A stretch of DNA of 64,000 nucleotides. Source: Trichodelitschia bisporula. Its lineage: Eukaryota; Ascomycota; Dothideomycetes; Phaeotrichales; Phaeotrichaceae. Shown here piece after piece: positions 21,492 through 31,375 of the stretch (positions are counted from its first letter, which is position 1; every line of letters starts with the position of its first letter). The DNA lies in NCBI GenBank assembly GCA_010356995.1, contig ML996687.1, positions 249,803-313,802 on the forward strand, read 5' to 3'. A model generated the notes under the pieces. The model searched no databases. It was given only the letters and a program-made list of their open reading frames with translations, and had not been told where the DNA came from. The position numbers and the translations under genes are program-made.

Positions 21492-23774
21492 TTAACCCTT
21501 AAACTCGTCGTTGGCCTTGCATCCATGCATGAACGAGTTCTTCGGCCACACATAGCCAGTGTCGTCCCTAAAGACAGATGAGCAACATTCCAAAAATGAA
21601 AAGAAACCGCTTGCCAATGCGTGATGTTGGGATTGCTGTAGGGAACTGGGTGCTTTGCAATATAATCAGTCGTCGGATATCCAGGCGGATCACAAGTGAT
21701 CATCACGTTGTCCTCGTCCTGATAGATACGGACATAATCAAGGCGCATCGTCGCAGGCATGAGATCCGCGAGGCCCGTGAGATTAAGCAGCGCAAAACCG
21801 TTCGACATGCCGAAGTTGATGACCATGGCCATGGGCTCCTCGGGGATGACGCGCTGCCCGATATTCCCGTTCGGTCCAAGAGAGCGAGCGTCCAAAGTCC
21901 AGGTTGCTTCTTCGCCAACGTACCACGTCACGGCACCTGTCCGTCCAGGGGTGTACTCGAAGGCATATTTCTGATACCATTTGCTGCTGCCGTCGTACCA
22001 GTGGTTGTTGAGGAAGGAGACTCCAGAGGCAGCTTGCTGATAGACGCTGCCTTGATATGTATTCATCTTCGTAATATGCGGGTTGTAAACTTCCACGAAA
22101 TCTGCGCCACTTAGTCCAATTTTGAAGCATGCAACAGCAGTGCTTACCGTAATCTGGCCTCCAGAGGACATCGAACGGTGCAACCTGAATGCTCTGTGAC
22201 GCAGAACCAACGGCATTTCCAAGCGGTGGATCAAGATAATCGACACTGGCCTCAACCGCATCGATCTCTGGAGCACTCCTTGACTTCCCGGGAGTCGGAT
22301 GGTCCTCTCCAAGACAAGTACACGCCGGCAGTCTCATGCCCGGTAGTCCGCTTAAGCCGGTTGGGTCACTCTGATTCGGGGTGATGCCCACGTCGCAAAT
22401 ATCGTCGTAAGTGTAAGGCCACATTCCGTCAGTTGTAGCCGCATATCCAGGCCGTCCGAGATTTCCCATGGCCCAGAACCCAGGCCAGAAGCCAATGGTG
22501 TCACCTCGTCCAGGCAATGAGATGCTGGCTTCCATATATCCTCCTTTGAAGCACATCTTATTCCAGGACTGGAGCATGCCGGAGCGGTAGTTCAGGTAGT
22601 GGTTTTGGAAGGCATCGAAGCGGATGTTGAGCGTCCCATTCCCCGTTGTCACCGCATCTGGATCGTACCACTAGCCAGTTTAGCAAAGGCCTTGAAGCCT
22701 TAAAGCAAGGACCCGACTTGCCTGCAAATCTGCTGTCACACCATACCACAGATCAACTGCTTGGAAATATGGATCATCGCCGTCGTAAAAGGTCCGCCCA
22801 TCCTTGTTAAATTCGTCCGAAAACTAGCGGGAAGTGAGAAAGGCAGTCAGGGACATCAAATGATAAAAGTACCACTAGCCTCTGCTTCTTCCCAGTAAAT
22901 GTCGTTCTAGTCATCGCTGACTGTGGGGTATCCGGATCTATGAGACCCTGTCTCACGTTCTTCAACAGCGGCATGTTCGGGGTATCCAAGCACATGGGAT
23001 CCTTTGCACAATGGTCATACGCCGGCTGATTGAATCGTTCAACGAAGGTCCTGTCGGAGTTAGCAGTCTGTCGCGCAGGCGCGTGGAGAGACTGACTCAC
23101 AGCATTGGATATCCAATGAACAGCATTAAAATCCCCAGCGTCAGTAGTATCAAGCCGCCACAGTTAAGCAGTCCCCGCCTGGAGGTGCAATCGCAGTCAT
23201 TCTCTAGATCATTTGGGTCCGGAGTGTGCATATCGTCGTCCTTCTCAACGTCCTCTGGGAAGATGATCAGATCAGACGAGGGAAAGATGCCATATTTTTC
23301 CCCAACGGTCTGCGTGTTGATAAAGTCATCCTCCAGGTATGACGGGGTATTCAGATCATCAAGTGAGCAAGCGAAGGGGCTCCGGCTGTTGCGACTGAGC
23401 GCAGAATCCTCACTGCTCCAACTCGGTTGACGAGGGGGGAAGGCTGACGGTTGCAGCGGTGGAGTGTCCTCTTTCGAATCATTGTCAGGGGGATTGTCTA
23501 CAGTCAAGAGGATATCAGGCGATACTCCTCCCCTCGGTGACTCGCCGCCGTGTCTGTAGCGCGAATGCGAGGGCACTGGTGAGATTCTGCCGTGATTCGC
23601 TTCACGCAAGAGGTATGGCGGAAGGTAGTACACCGTTGGTTGAAGCGGGCGCTGTAGCGGTTGAAGGCCATCGGTTAGGCGGGTTAGAATGTTTTCCATG
23701 CCAGAGTTCAGCCGGATGTGCGGCGTGCTTTGCCGCGAGGGTCCGCTGTCGGAGTATTTGCTTGATCCCGACAT
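21492..23774 (-). CDS. KRE6: KRE6/SKN1-like GH16 glucan-synthesis protein (beta-1,6-glucan)
   Basis: Type II membrane protein needed for cell-wall beta-1,6-glucan, 679 aa in six exons: 23774-23101, 23050-22873, 22823-22722, 22670-22148, 22101-21615, 21567-21492 (sum 2040, in frame). Residues 1-200 are a cytosolic Ser/Pro/acidic tail; the anchor is [18 protein letters not shown] (about 207-224); the rest is lumenal. Family landmarks: [75 protein letters not shown], the GH16 catalytic-site signature EIDAVEA, and the C-terminal [10 protein letters not shown]. Two of the five introns, 22721-22671 and 21614-21568, begin with GC rather than GT (GCAAGT and GCAAGC) and are demanded by the reading frame. 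Paralogue identity (KRE6 versus SKN1) cannot be decided here. Confidence 0.94.
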
Positions 23775-24568
23775 CGTCTCAAAGCGTTCTGGAGGTGGCC
23801 AGCGCCTCGTCGCTGCGATGCAATGTTGCTGTCCGTCTCAAGATACTGAATCCGTTGCAAGTGAAGGAGATGACTGAGAACCAAAAAAAGCTCTACGCCA
23901 TGGGTGCAACAGGCGATAGAATGCAGTGAGTCTGGCTGAGAAACAACAGAGAGTGACAGGTCAGTATATTGAGGTAGGCAAAACAGAAACGGGCTGGGAA
24001 GAAGGATAGAGGTAATGGCCGTAGCCCATAGGCACGGAATTCGGAAACTGCATGCTGGGGGGGATAGGAGTAGCAGGCGATACAGTCGAGCTTGCTATGG
24101 GCATCTTTCAGAAAGAAGCATAGAACACAAATGAGCGAGTCTCTATTAGAGAGAAAGAACAGCAGAGGTCCTTCGTCTGTACTAAGGAAGGAGCGCATTT
24201 CTGTATTCCGGTTGCCGTGAGCATACGGGTAGTGCCGGTTGGCGCCAAATAGTGTGGCATTAACCTCCTCGTCACGTTCAAAGTCCAGACGGAATACTAC
24301 GATTTTCCTGGGGCCAATCCGCTGCATCAGACCGTCAGCTGGGTAACCGAAAGAAGGGATGAGGTTGGGAAGGACTGTCGTTACATACCAAGATAGACGC
24401 GTGTCAGCCACACGGTGCAAGGACCAACTGTGCGAGGACCAACTGTGCGACATCACCTCTTGCTCTGCTGCAAGGAACGCAAAAAAAAAAAAACATCAAA
24501 AATTTCCATAGTCAATCTGGGCGCACTGCCACTCATACGCACAACGGCTTCATCCTCCCGGCACCATC
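23775..24568. other. Intergenic: KRE6-like promoter region
   Basis: Upstream region of the minus-strand KRE6-like gene, bounded by the 3' end of the small minus-strand gene. It carries a direct tandem copy of ggaccaactgtgcga at about 24421-24450 and a 12-base A run at about 24481. A 187-codon minus-strand frame (23893-24456) is open but has no recognisable feature; I do not call it. Confidence 0.4.
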
Positions 24569-25063
24569 TCAGGACTCAATTGAAAGAGCCTTCAATCCGA
24601 CCACCCTCTCCCCCTTCTTGTCCACACTAACCACGAAGTACTCCACCCTCGTGCCATCCAGCACTACCTTAAAGAAGTGCAGCTTTCCATCACCGGCCTT
24701 TCCGACTGCATCAACGACCTTGGCATATTCACCCTGGGAATCGAAATCCTCCTGCTTGATCTTCTCGGCCTTATCCCCAATCAACTTGCCGAATTCCCCT
24801 TCTGAAATCAGCTTCATCGCCCCAGATCAATGGGAAGCAAGCAGACCTTCTGACAGTTCCACATCGCGACTCCATTTCAAACTAACGGGCTCAAACGGTT
24901 CATCTGCCTCGGAAACATAGTACTCCTCGACGCCGAGCAGCGCAGCCGGAACATCCGTATCGACGGCCTTGTTCCTGACCTCACCCTTCGACTCTTCGGT
25001 TGGATAGCCCGTGTCCTGGTTCGCCTTGTCAAGGAAGGCGGCGTAATCCTCGTCGCTGCCCAT
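24569..25063 (-). CDS. Small conserved hypothetical protein, possibly mitochondrial
   Basis: Two exons, 25063-24847 and 24801-24569, give 149 aa starting MGSDEDYAAFLDKANQDTG. The 45-nt intron 24846-24802 has an unusual GTCTGC donor and a normal TTTCAG acceptor. It contains a stop if retained, and the 8-base repeat TCAGAAGG spans both splice boundaries. The spliced product runs LSEEGEFGKLIGDKAEK and ends in a compact alpha/beta-looking region (KLHFFKVVLDGTRVEYFVVSV). The frame stays open upstream to an ATG at 25318. That 85-residue extension is Arg/Ser/Thr-rich and acid-poor (for example FTLRNRAFRSTPST just before the Met), so a mitochondrial transit peptide starting upstream is plausible. I do not recognise a function. 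Confidence 0.7.
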
Positions 25064-27151
25064 GGTGGATGGAGTAGAGCGGAAGGCGCGGTTTCGGAGT
25101 GTGAATTGAGTGCAAGATGTTACGGCGGGGCTTGCACGGATATCGGTAGTTATTCGCTGATGGCCGAAGTGGTGGTGGCGTAGGCGAGAAAAGTTATAGC
25201 AGGTCGAAAGGTTTTGTTCACGGATGATTGTCCGAGTGTACACTGTATACTGCAGGCATGAATGATATCGAGGGAGGAAGCAAGCAGGCAGGCGGAATGA
25301 CATAATGGGCCTTGGCATCTACTGGACGTTGGTGTTCGAGATCTTTGGGGCACGAGCGTGACGAGGTACTAACGCGTCGTGCGCGTATCTAGCGGGAGTG
25401 GCGGCCCAATAAGACTGTCCCCCTGGAACTGGGGAACGGGCGTGACGGGGAACGGGGTACTCACCAATCCCTCCTCACTCGCTCACTATCTCCCTGACCC
25501 CACCGATCAGTTGCCCCTCCCCACGAGGGTGAAAACGACAATACGCACGCATACTGCCCCTCTACTGCAGAGTGACAGCTTCACGCTGACGACATCAACA
25601 TAGCAGGCGATAAACAATCATCCAAACTCGATCTGTGCATGCAGATGGATGTCCAAACTACACTTGACAAGTTTGTTGAATCTCTCTCCGTTGTTGCGAC
25701 TCAGAGTGAGTGAGGAAGAGCAAGGACGAATGAGGAAGCAGGCACGGCAGACACCAATGACGAGAAAGTCTGGGGTGAGCTCTCCATCTGACAAGGGTCT
25801 GGACGATGCTCTAGACGCCAAGTGGTTGTCAAAGCCAACATCACTTCATAAACCCCAAAGTCAATTCCAAGGGGCCCAACACCCGGATTCTCGAGATAGC
25901 GTTTCCGTGATACCCTAGATGGCCATATATCCACGAGCTGACACGCCTGGAGCCTTTAGCAGGCCGTTAACAACGGCAGTTCGCCGTTAAGCCGTTTGGT
26001 CACGTGATCAGCCACGCAGTCCTCTGCACAACATGAAATCGACCTGACAGGATCTAAATCAAATTCAGAAAAGTCTGTTTCTTGAAGCCAGAAGCTCAAT
26101 GAAGTGTCTATATAGTGGGTGCAATAGCACGTGTAGAGGCGCTGCAGTCCACTCGAACCCCTGCTGCCTGCCGGGCTAAGCATCTGGAGTCTTTCCAGGA
26201 CTGAGGCCCCCCCCCATCACTTCCCATCCCCAGAGCATCCCATTTTCCTCTCACCACCCATGCCCGTAGCGAATTTCTTCAACGACATCTAATGAACTAG
26301 CCGTGCACAGATTTTGCATTAGCTTCGGTACGAGTTTGAAAAACGTATGAGCCATCTCTCTTTAATTTCTGTTGGTCGGGGACAGATGCCCGAGTGTCGA
26401 CCCAGCCTTGCAATATGATTAAGCAACGGCCAGCAATGCGGTGATGCAAGCTCATATCTGGAAGTCTGCATCATCGGTAGCCCGTTAGAAGCAAAAGGAG
26501 TCATTGAGAATTCCCTAGAGCAATGAGCCGTTCGATGCACAAAAGCCTCCGACCCGGTTGTCAATCGTAAAGTAGGTGAGCCCAACCGTGGACTGGCTGA
26601 GGTGCACTCTGTGAAATTGGAGAGCTGGCACCCTCTGAAGGCGTCCCAGGATGCATCTGGACCCAACAAGCAAGTCCGTAGGCTCAAATCGGACTGGTGC
26701 GGCTGTATAAATGCGAAATACCATGAACAAGGCTGGAAATCTCCAACGAAGCCTGTCAGCCGGATAATGAGCGTACTCAGCATATCCAATGCCTCTGGCC
26801 GTTCCAAACCACAAACTGGTATCATTGGGGGCCCTGTACGAATGCTGCAAATGAGAAGGGGATTACCGCGTGCGTAGCCAGGTGAGGAGGGGTCGGGGGT
26901 CGGATGTCCAGCACATGCGCCAAGGAACTGACCTGCACTTAAAGGACGCATCCCCCCCCCAGGATCGAACTCTCTTCCTCGTCGCCCGTGCCCCAACACC
27001 CATTCCTTGCCCCCCCAAACCTTCTTCTCTCACCCACACCCCATCTCTTCCTGTTGCGTTGCCAACGTTCATGCACTAGGTCGGGTGCACCAAAATCACA
27101 TCTGTCATTTTTCTCCCCCTCATTTATCCCCCCTCAACTGTCCGGCATCGA
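25064..27151. other. 2.1-kb region with no confident gene
   Basis: Holds the promoter of the minus-strand hypothetical gene (and its possible N-terminal extension to 25318) and the leader of the orphan gene at 27152. Frames such as 26319-26999 (-, 226 codons) and 25649-25918 (+) are open but compositionally unremarkable and unrecognised. A short frame at 25640 (start MQMDVQTTLDKFVESLSVV) runs into a GTGAGT donor-like site but has no visible partner exon. A 10-base C run lies at about 26951. Confidence 0.4.
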
Positions 27152-27793
27152 TTGGGTCGGTTGCGCAACGCCAGCATGTTCGTCATCGCACCGATTGCGT
27201 CCTTCTTCACCGTTCTCCGAAAGACGTACAGAGTCGCCATTGCCATCCTCTCTGCAATGGGGCTCCACTTCGAAAATCTGCCTTATCGGCAGAAAGAAGC
27301 TGATGATAAAAAAATCGCCCGCACGACAACTGAGGTAGGTGGTCAGGCCATGTCGGCAGACTCCAACGGAGCGAATGCCAACACCGTGCAGCTACCATTT
27401 AACCGGGCGAACGTTGATTCTTCGGGGACCACCGTGCCCGCGGCTGGCGAAAATGTTAGCCCGATCGACAACCCCAACAATGTATGGGAAGAAACGATGA
27501 CTCTGCAATCTCCACCTACCGCTGCGCAGCTGCCAGTCAATCCCGACAGCGCCGAATGGGACTCGGAAATAATTCCACGTATGCCACCTACGCCTAGGAT
27601 GCGGCATGTGGATCTACCGCAGAACTACGGCGACGAGCACGGTCTCTTTTGCGAGTGCTACGCTTGCGCACGCAAATGGAAGCACTCGTCCCTTTGCGTG
27701 TGCTACAATTGCAAACGCAACGGGAAAGGCGCAGCCCATCCGTCGGCACGTCCTGCTCGGGTCTCGACATCCGCAAAGAGGCACACTCCCTAA
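27152..27793 (+). CDS. Orphan protein with duplicated C-x-C-Y-x-C motif
   Basis: A 213-aa frame (alternative start at 27176, MFVIAPIASFF). I do not recognise a family. The N terminus is hydrophobic and basic (MFVIAPIASFFTVLRKTYRVAIAILSAMG, split by charged residues) and could be a signal or membrane-associating segment. The middle is Asn/Ser/Pro-rich. Near the C terminus two adjacent copies of a cysteine motif occur, FCECYACARKWK and LCVCYNCKRNGK, giving six Cys in a 3+3 pattern with period 15 residues. At the DNA level the copies are 27650-27675 and 27695-27720 and differ at about 5 of 26 bases. The pattern suggests metal binding or disulfides. The calm, non-low-complexity coding look and this motif support a real gene, but expression is unproven. 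Confidence 0.55.
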   Translation: MGRLRNASMFVIAPIASFFTVLRKTYRVAIAILSAMGLHFENLPYRQKEADDKKIARTTTEVGGQAMSADSNGANANTVQLPFNRANVDSSGTTVPAAGENVSPIDNPNNVWEETMTLQSPPTAAQLPVNPDSAEWDSEIIPRMPPTPRMRHVDLPQNYGDEHGLFCECYACARKWKHSSLCVCYNCKRNGKGAAHPSARPARVSTSAKRHTP

Positions 27794-28859
27794 GGCTTCA
27801 CCTTATCGACTGGTGGCTGAGACACTTGTGTATGCTGTACAAACGCCAGACTACAGCAATTGATCCGTTTTGCTTAAGTTAGGCCCGGGCACTCCATCCC
27901 ATTCCCTAAACACAAACTAAGGGATCAGTCTTCCTGCGAGCATAGCAGCTTTCGTAACCAGGTGCATTCTTGACGAAACGAAGTTCAGGTGGCGGTACCC
28001 GACCGAGGGTGGAGTCTGCTGATTGGGCGACGGGAGGTCCCCTTGGTTACTGCGATTCCTGTTTACGAGCGATGATTTGATGATTTGATGCTATGTTGTC
28101 GTTCCAATGTTTTGAAGCTGCGGGTGGTTTTGCTGATCGAGACACCGCTACAAATTGGGATGATGGCATAGGTTGGGACAACGCGGTGCATTTCTTTAAC
28201 CTTGCGCTGTTAGCGGGTGTACAGATGCTACGAAAATTGAGCGTACGAGCGCCATACCATGTTTGAAAAGAGGAGGATTGTCAAGTATTCAGCTTCAGTA
28301 CGTAATTTCAAGTCCCTGCGTTCGCAGCATATTCGCCAAGAATTGTGATACAGTGACAGCTGGTTTGAGATGCTCGGGCACAGTGACAGGAGTCACGAAG
28401 CATCGCTTAACAGGCAAGTCAAAGACCGAGGGAGGAGCAGCTGCTAACACTCGCTAGGATTGTGGCAGCAAGCGGGCGTGCCGCGAGGGCACCGATGGGT
28501 TTCGGCCCGATGGCCGCAATTCACGAAAAAAAACAGTACAAGGGTTCGAACGAAAAGCTTTGGCTCCCCTACCATCCATTTTCTGGCCCCAGATCAGAGG
28601 AGAGGCGGGAAAAGGCTGAACAGATGGATGTGAGTGATGAGGTGAAGTTGAAGCACCCTTGTTGATGAAGGCGGCCTGGCTTGTTGTGCCGCCAAGCATA
28701 CGGGTAGTTGGCTGGAGCTATCTGCCGCTGACAAAGGGTTGCAGGGATGTAGAGATGGGCCGAGCGTCGCCTTGAGGATGCTGACGATAACTTCAGAGTT
28801 AATGGATGAGCCTCTTGCCATAGTGAAACGGTGCGGTGGATGAAGGGGATTTGAAGGAG
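27794..28859. other. Intergenic, no recognisable gene
   Basis: About 1.07 kb between the orphan gene and the tandem repeat. Contains a small repeated tgatttgatga-like stretch near 28072-28092 and only short unrecognised frames. Confidence 0.4.
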
Positions 28860-29170
28860 GGCGTGCCGAGGCATTCAGCTGGCTTGACGTGGAGGAGACG
28901 AGCGGAACGATCTGAGACATCACGAAGTTCGAGCGCCAAGCTTTTTACCTGGAGATGGGAAAGGTTCACTGTCCTGACTCCAGCTGTGAAGGCTACTTGA
29001 AGGGAAGATTCGTCAAGGCATTCGCTGGCTTGACCTTGAGGAACGAGCAACACGATAACTACAGCGATGACCACAGAGATCTCGAAGCCCAAGCACATGT
29101 AATTCACCTGAAGATGGTAGAGCTTCGGTATTCTGACTTCAGTTGAATAGACAACTGTGAAGGAAGCTAG
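28860..29170. repeat. Degenerate tandem repeat, about 147-159 bp period
   Basis: Two diverged direct copies lie side by side. Copy 1 runs about 28860-29006 and copy 2 about 29007-29170. Shared blocks: gcattcagctggcttgac (28871) versus gcattcgctggcttgac (29018), and acctggagatggg...tcctgactccag (28947) versus acctgaagatggt...ttctgacttcag (29106). A weaker partial copy may precede them (ccttgaggatgctgacgataacttcag, about 28771-28800, matching ccttgagg...cgataactacag in copy 2). On the minus strand a 152-codon frame (29257-28799) crosses both copies and shows the same duplication as protein, with YHLQV and SHLQV at equivalent places. Boundaries are approximate, set by eye. Confidence 0.6.
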
Positions 29171-29351
29171 TCGAGCAACGCGTCTGAAATCTAGGCGGAG
29201 AGACGATGACATGTGTCTTCGATGCCGAACAAGCTCGTTGCTGTCTCTAACTCGCACCTCCTAACGAACCCAGACTCCACAACCATGCTAGCGCAAATAA
29301 CCACCCATTATGCCCATCCGAACGCCCCATCCCGGAACCACACACCCATTA

Positions 29352-29989
29352 TCACTCCTCCTCCCCAAACACAATCTCCACCAGCGCCATAAACTCCCTC
29401 ACCCCCTCCTCCTTCTCCACCAGCCGCGACAGGACCTCAACCGCCACATCATCCGCTTTCTCCTGCGTCCACTGGCCCTCCACCCGCGGCATACCGGGCG
29501 GCGGCTCCCAGACTGGCTTCTTATCCTCGTCTCCGTCCTCGTCACGATATAACTCGGCTGCCGGGACGGCGGGGTTCAGCGTAGCGGTGTAGATTTGGCG
29601 GAGTTGGCTGCGCAGGTGTGGGTACTTCATGAAGAGAGGGAGGAAGGCGGGGTGGTTTCGGAGTGCGAGGAAGGGGTTCTGTTGTGGCGAGTCTGACGGC
29701 GCGGTCGGCTGGGAGGACGCCTCGCGGATGGTGGTGGAGCTCGCGGATGTGTTCTCAGACTTGGTGGTAGGAGGTGAAGACGAGTTCTCGGCCTTGGTGG
29801 TGTTTTGCGGGGTGGTATCTTCGTTCTCATGGACCAGAATATGCTCTTTGAAGCATTTGATCGAGCAGCTGCAAACGCATCAGCAAGACCGCTCCAACCC
29901 AGACAAGACACAACATACTACGGAAGCTGGCAGTGCGGACACTTATACTTCGGTGACGCCTCCTTGCAAACTCCACAAGTCGTCGCCAT
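29352..29989 (-). CDS. HIT1: Zinc-finger HIT protein, box C/D snoRNP assembly factor (Hit1/ZNHIT3-like)
   Basis: Two exons, 29989-29919 and 29868-29352, giving 195 aa; the 50-nt intron 29918-29869 (GTATGT...TTGCAG) interrupts the zinc finger. The spliced N terminus is MATTCGVCKEASPKYKCPHC followed by QLPYCSIKCFKEHILVHE: the paired C-x2-C, C-x2-C, C-x3-C, His arrangement of the HIT finger. A Ser/Thr-rich linker follows, then the helical C-terminal region (FLALRNHPAFLPLF, MKYPHLRSQLRQIYTATL) and an acidic tail ending GEEE. In yeast Hit1 works with Rsa1 in assembling box C/D snoRNPs. Length and the single finger favour HIT1 over other HIT-finger proteins such as Bcd1 or the chromatin-remodeller subunits, but that is a judgement. 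It is transcribed divergently from COX11, 154 bases away. Confidence 0.88.
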
Positions 29990-30143
29990 CGTCTCTCAAC
30001 TTCTCGTCGCGCAAACAATTTCAGACGTGTCGTCCCTTGCAGCGGGAGCTAGAACTAATAGCCGCGTCGCCGTTGCGGCAACGGCGGCGGGGAACCCTCC
30101 GCCGCGCGCCAAGCCCGTCAAATCTTCCGCATCACATCACCAA
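29990..30143. promoter_or_regulatory. Short bidirectional promoter, HIT1 / COX11
   Basis: Only 154 bases separate the divergent start codons at 29989 and 30144 (214 if COX11 starts at 30204), so both genes must share regulatory DNA, or the promoter of one lies within the 5' region of the other. No specific binding motif is asserted. Confidence 0.5.
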
Positions 30144-31166
30144 ATGCTCAACTCCATCCCATCCCATACACCCCGCTCCGGAGTCTCACACAGCCCTGCC
30201 CCAATGCCGCCTCCCCGACTCCCGCGCGCCTTTGCGCAGCTCCCTCGACCCTCGCCCTGGACATGTCGTTCATGTCGCCGCCCCATCGCGCCTTTGCGGA
30301 GCTTCAGCGCGCCGTTACGTAGCTTCACCAGCCCCGCCCGGCGCTCCCAGCAGTACCAGCAGTCGCAGTACTACGAAGCAGGCAGCGCAGTACCGACCAT
30401 GGAAGCCATGCGCGCGCAGTACCGGCGGAAGAACCAGACGCTGATGTTCGCGATCCCTCCCCTCCAACCCAAGCCACCCTGACGCGCGGCAGGTACTACA
30501 CGCTAAGCGTGATCCTCGGCACCGTGGCGCTGAGCTACGGATCCGTGCCTATGTACAAGATGGTGGGTTTGGGGTGTGAGAACCCGAGGGAGGAGGGCTG
30601 ATTCCCGCAGATATGCCAGCAAATGGGCTGGGGCGGGCAACCGATCAAATCGGCCAGCCACTTCGGCGGCGGCGACGGCGACGCAGCAGCGCGCCTAACA
30701 CCCGTGACAGACGGGAAACGGATTCGGATCACATTCAACGGGAACGTCTCCTCCGTCCTACCATGGAAATTCGTCCCCCAGCAACGCGAAGTACGCGTCT
30801 ACCCCGGCGAGACAGCTCTGGCGTTCTACACCGCGACGAACACAAGCGACGACGACATCATTGGGATCGCGACGTACAGCGTGACGCCGGGGCAGGTGGC
30901 GCCGTATTTCAGCAAGATACAGTGCTTTTGCTTTGAGGAGCAGAGGCTGAATGCGGGGGAGACGGTGGATATGCCGGTTTTCTTTTATATTGATCCTGAG
31001 TTTGCGAATGATCCGAGTATGAAGGGGATTGAGACGGTTACGCTGAGTTATACGTTTTTCAGTAAGTTGAGCTTGGGTGGTTGGTGTGGTTTTGCTGCGC
31101 TGACTAGGCGCAGAGGCGAAGTACGATCGGGAAGGGCATTTGAGACCGGTGCCGATGAGTATGTAA
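30144..31166 (+). CDS. COX11: Cytochrome c oxidase copper chaperone Cox11
   Basis: Mitochondrial inner-membrane protein that delivers copper to the CuB site of Cox1. Four exons: 30144-30445, 30493-30562, 30611-31061, 31114-31166 (291 aa). The N terminus is an Arg/Ser/Pro-rich mitochondrial presequence; an alternative start at 30204 (MPPPRLPRAFAQL) would shorten it by 20 residues. The single membrane span (YYTLSVILGTVALSYGSVPMY, about 102-122) is followed by FCQQ-like ICQQMGWGG. The copper ligands are in QCFCFEEQRL, Cys at about 229 and 231. The tail is VTLSYTFFKAKYDREGH. Two in-frame acceptors six bases apart (31107 and 31113) are possible for the last intron; the second gives the family-typical FFKAKYD. 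The frame remains open upstream to 29805, but that part overlaps HIT1 and is not called. Confidence 0.95.
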
Positions 31167-31375
31167 CGGGTAGATATCATCTCCACTCCGAATTGGTTCC
31201 AGGTGATGAACACACGCATACAGCTTCGAAAACACGAGACTCGGGGCCAGGATATTGACATTGCATCGACCTCTAGCAATAACTCTACGGGTTCAGTCTA
31301 GGACCTCCCAACACCTCCGACCCCGGGTTCAACCAACTCCACGCTGAAAATACCAACCCAAAGGACGCCATCCTC

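Noticed and set aside
26319-26999. 226-codon minus-strand frame
   Set aside because: No recognisable motif, odd composition, overlaps another open frame on the same strand (26515-26850), and contains a homopolymer C-derived Gly run. Not enough support to call a gene.
28530-28560. TTCGAAC text resembling a tRNA T-loop
   Set aside because: Flanking bases do not pair to form a T-stem and no A box lies at the right distance.
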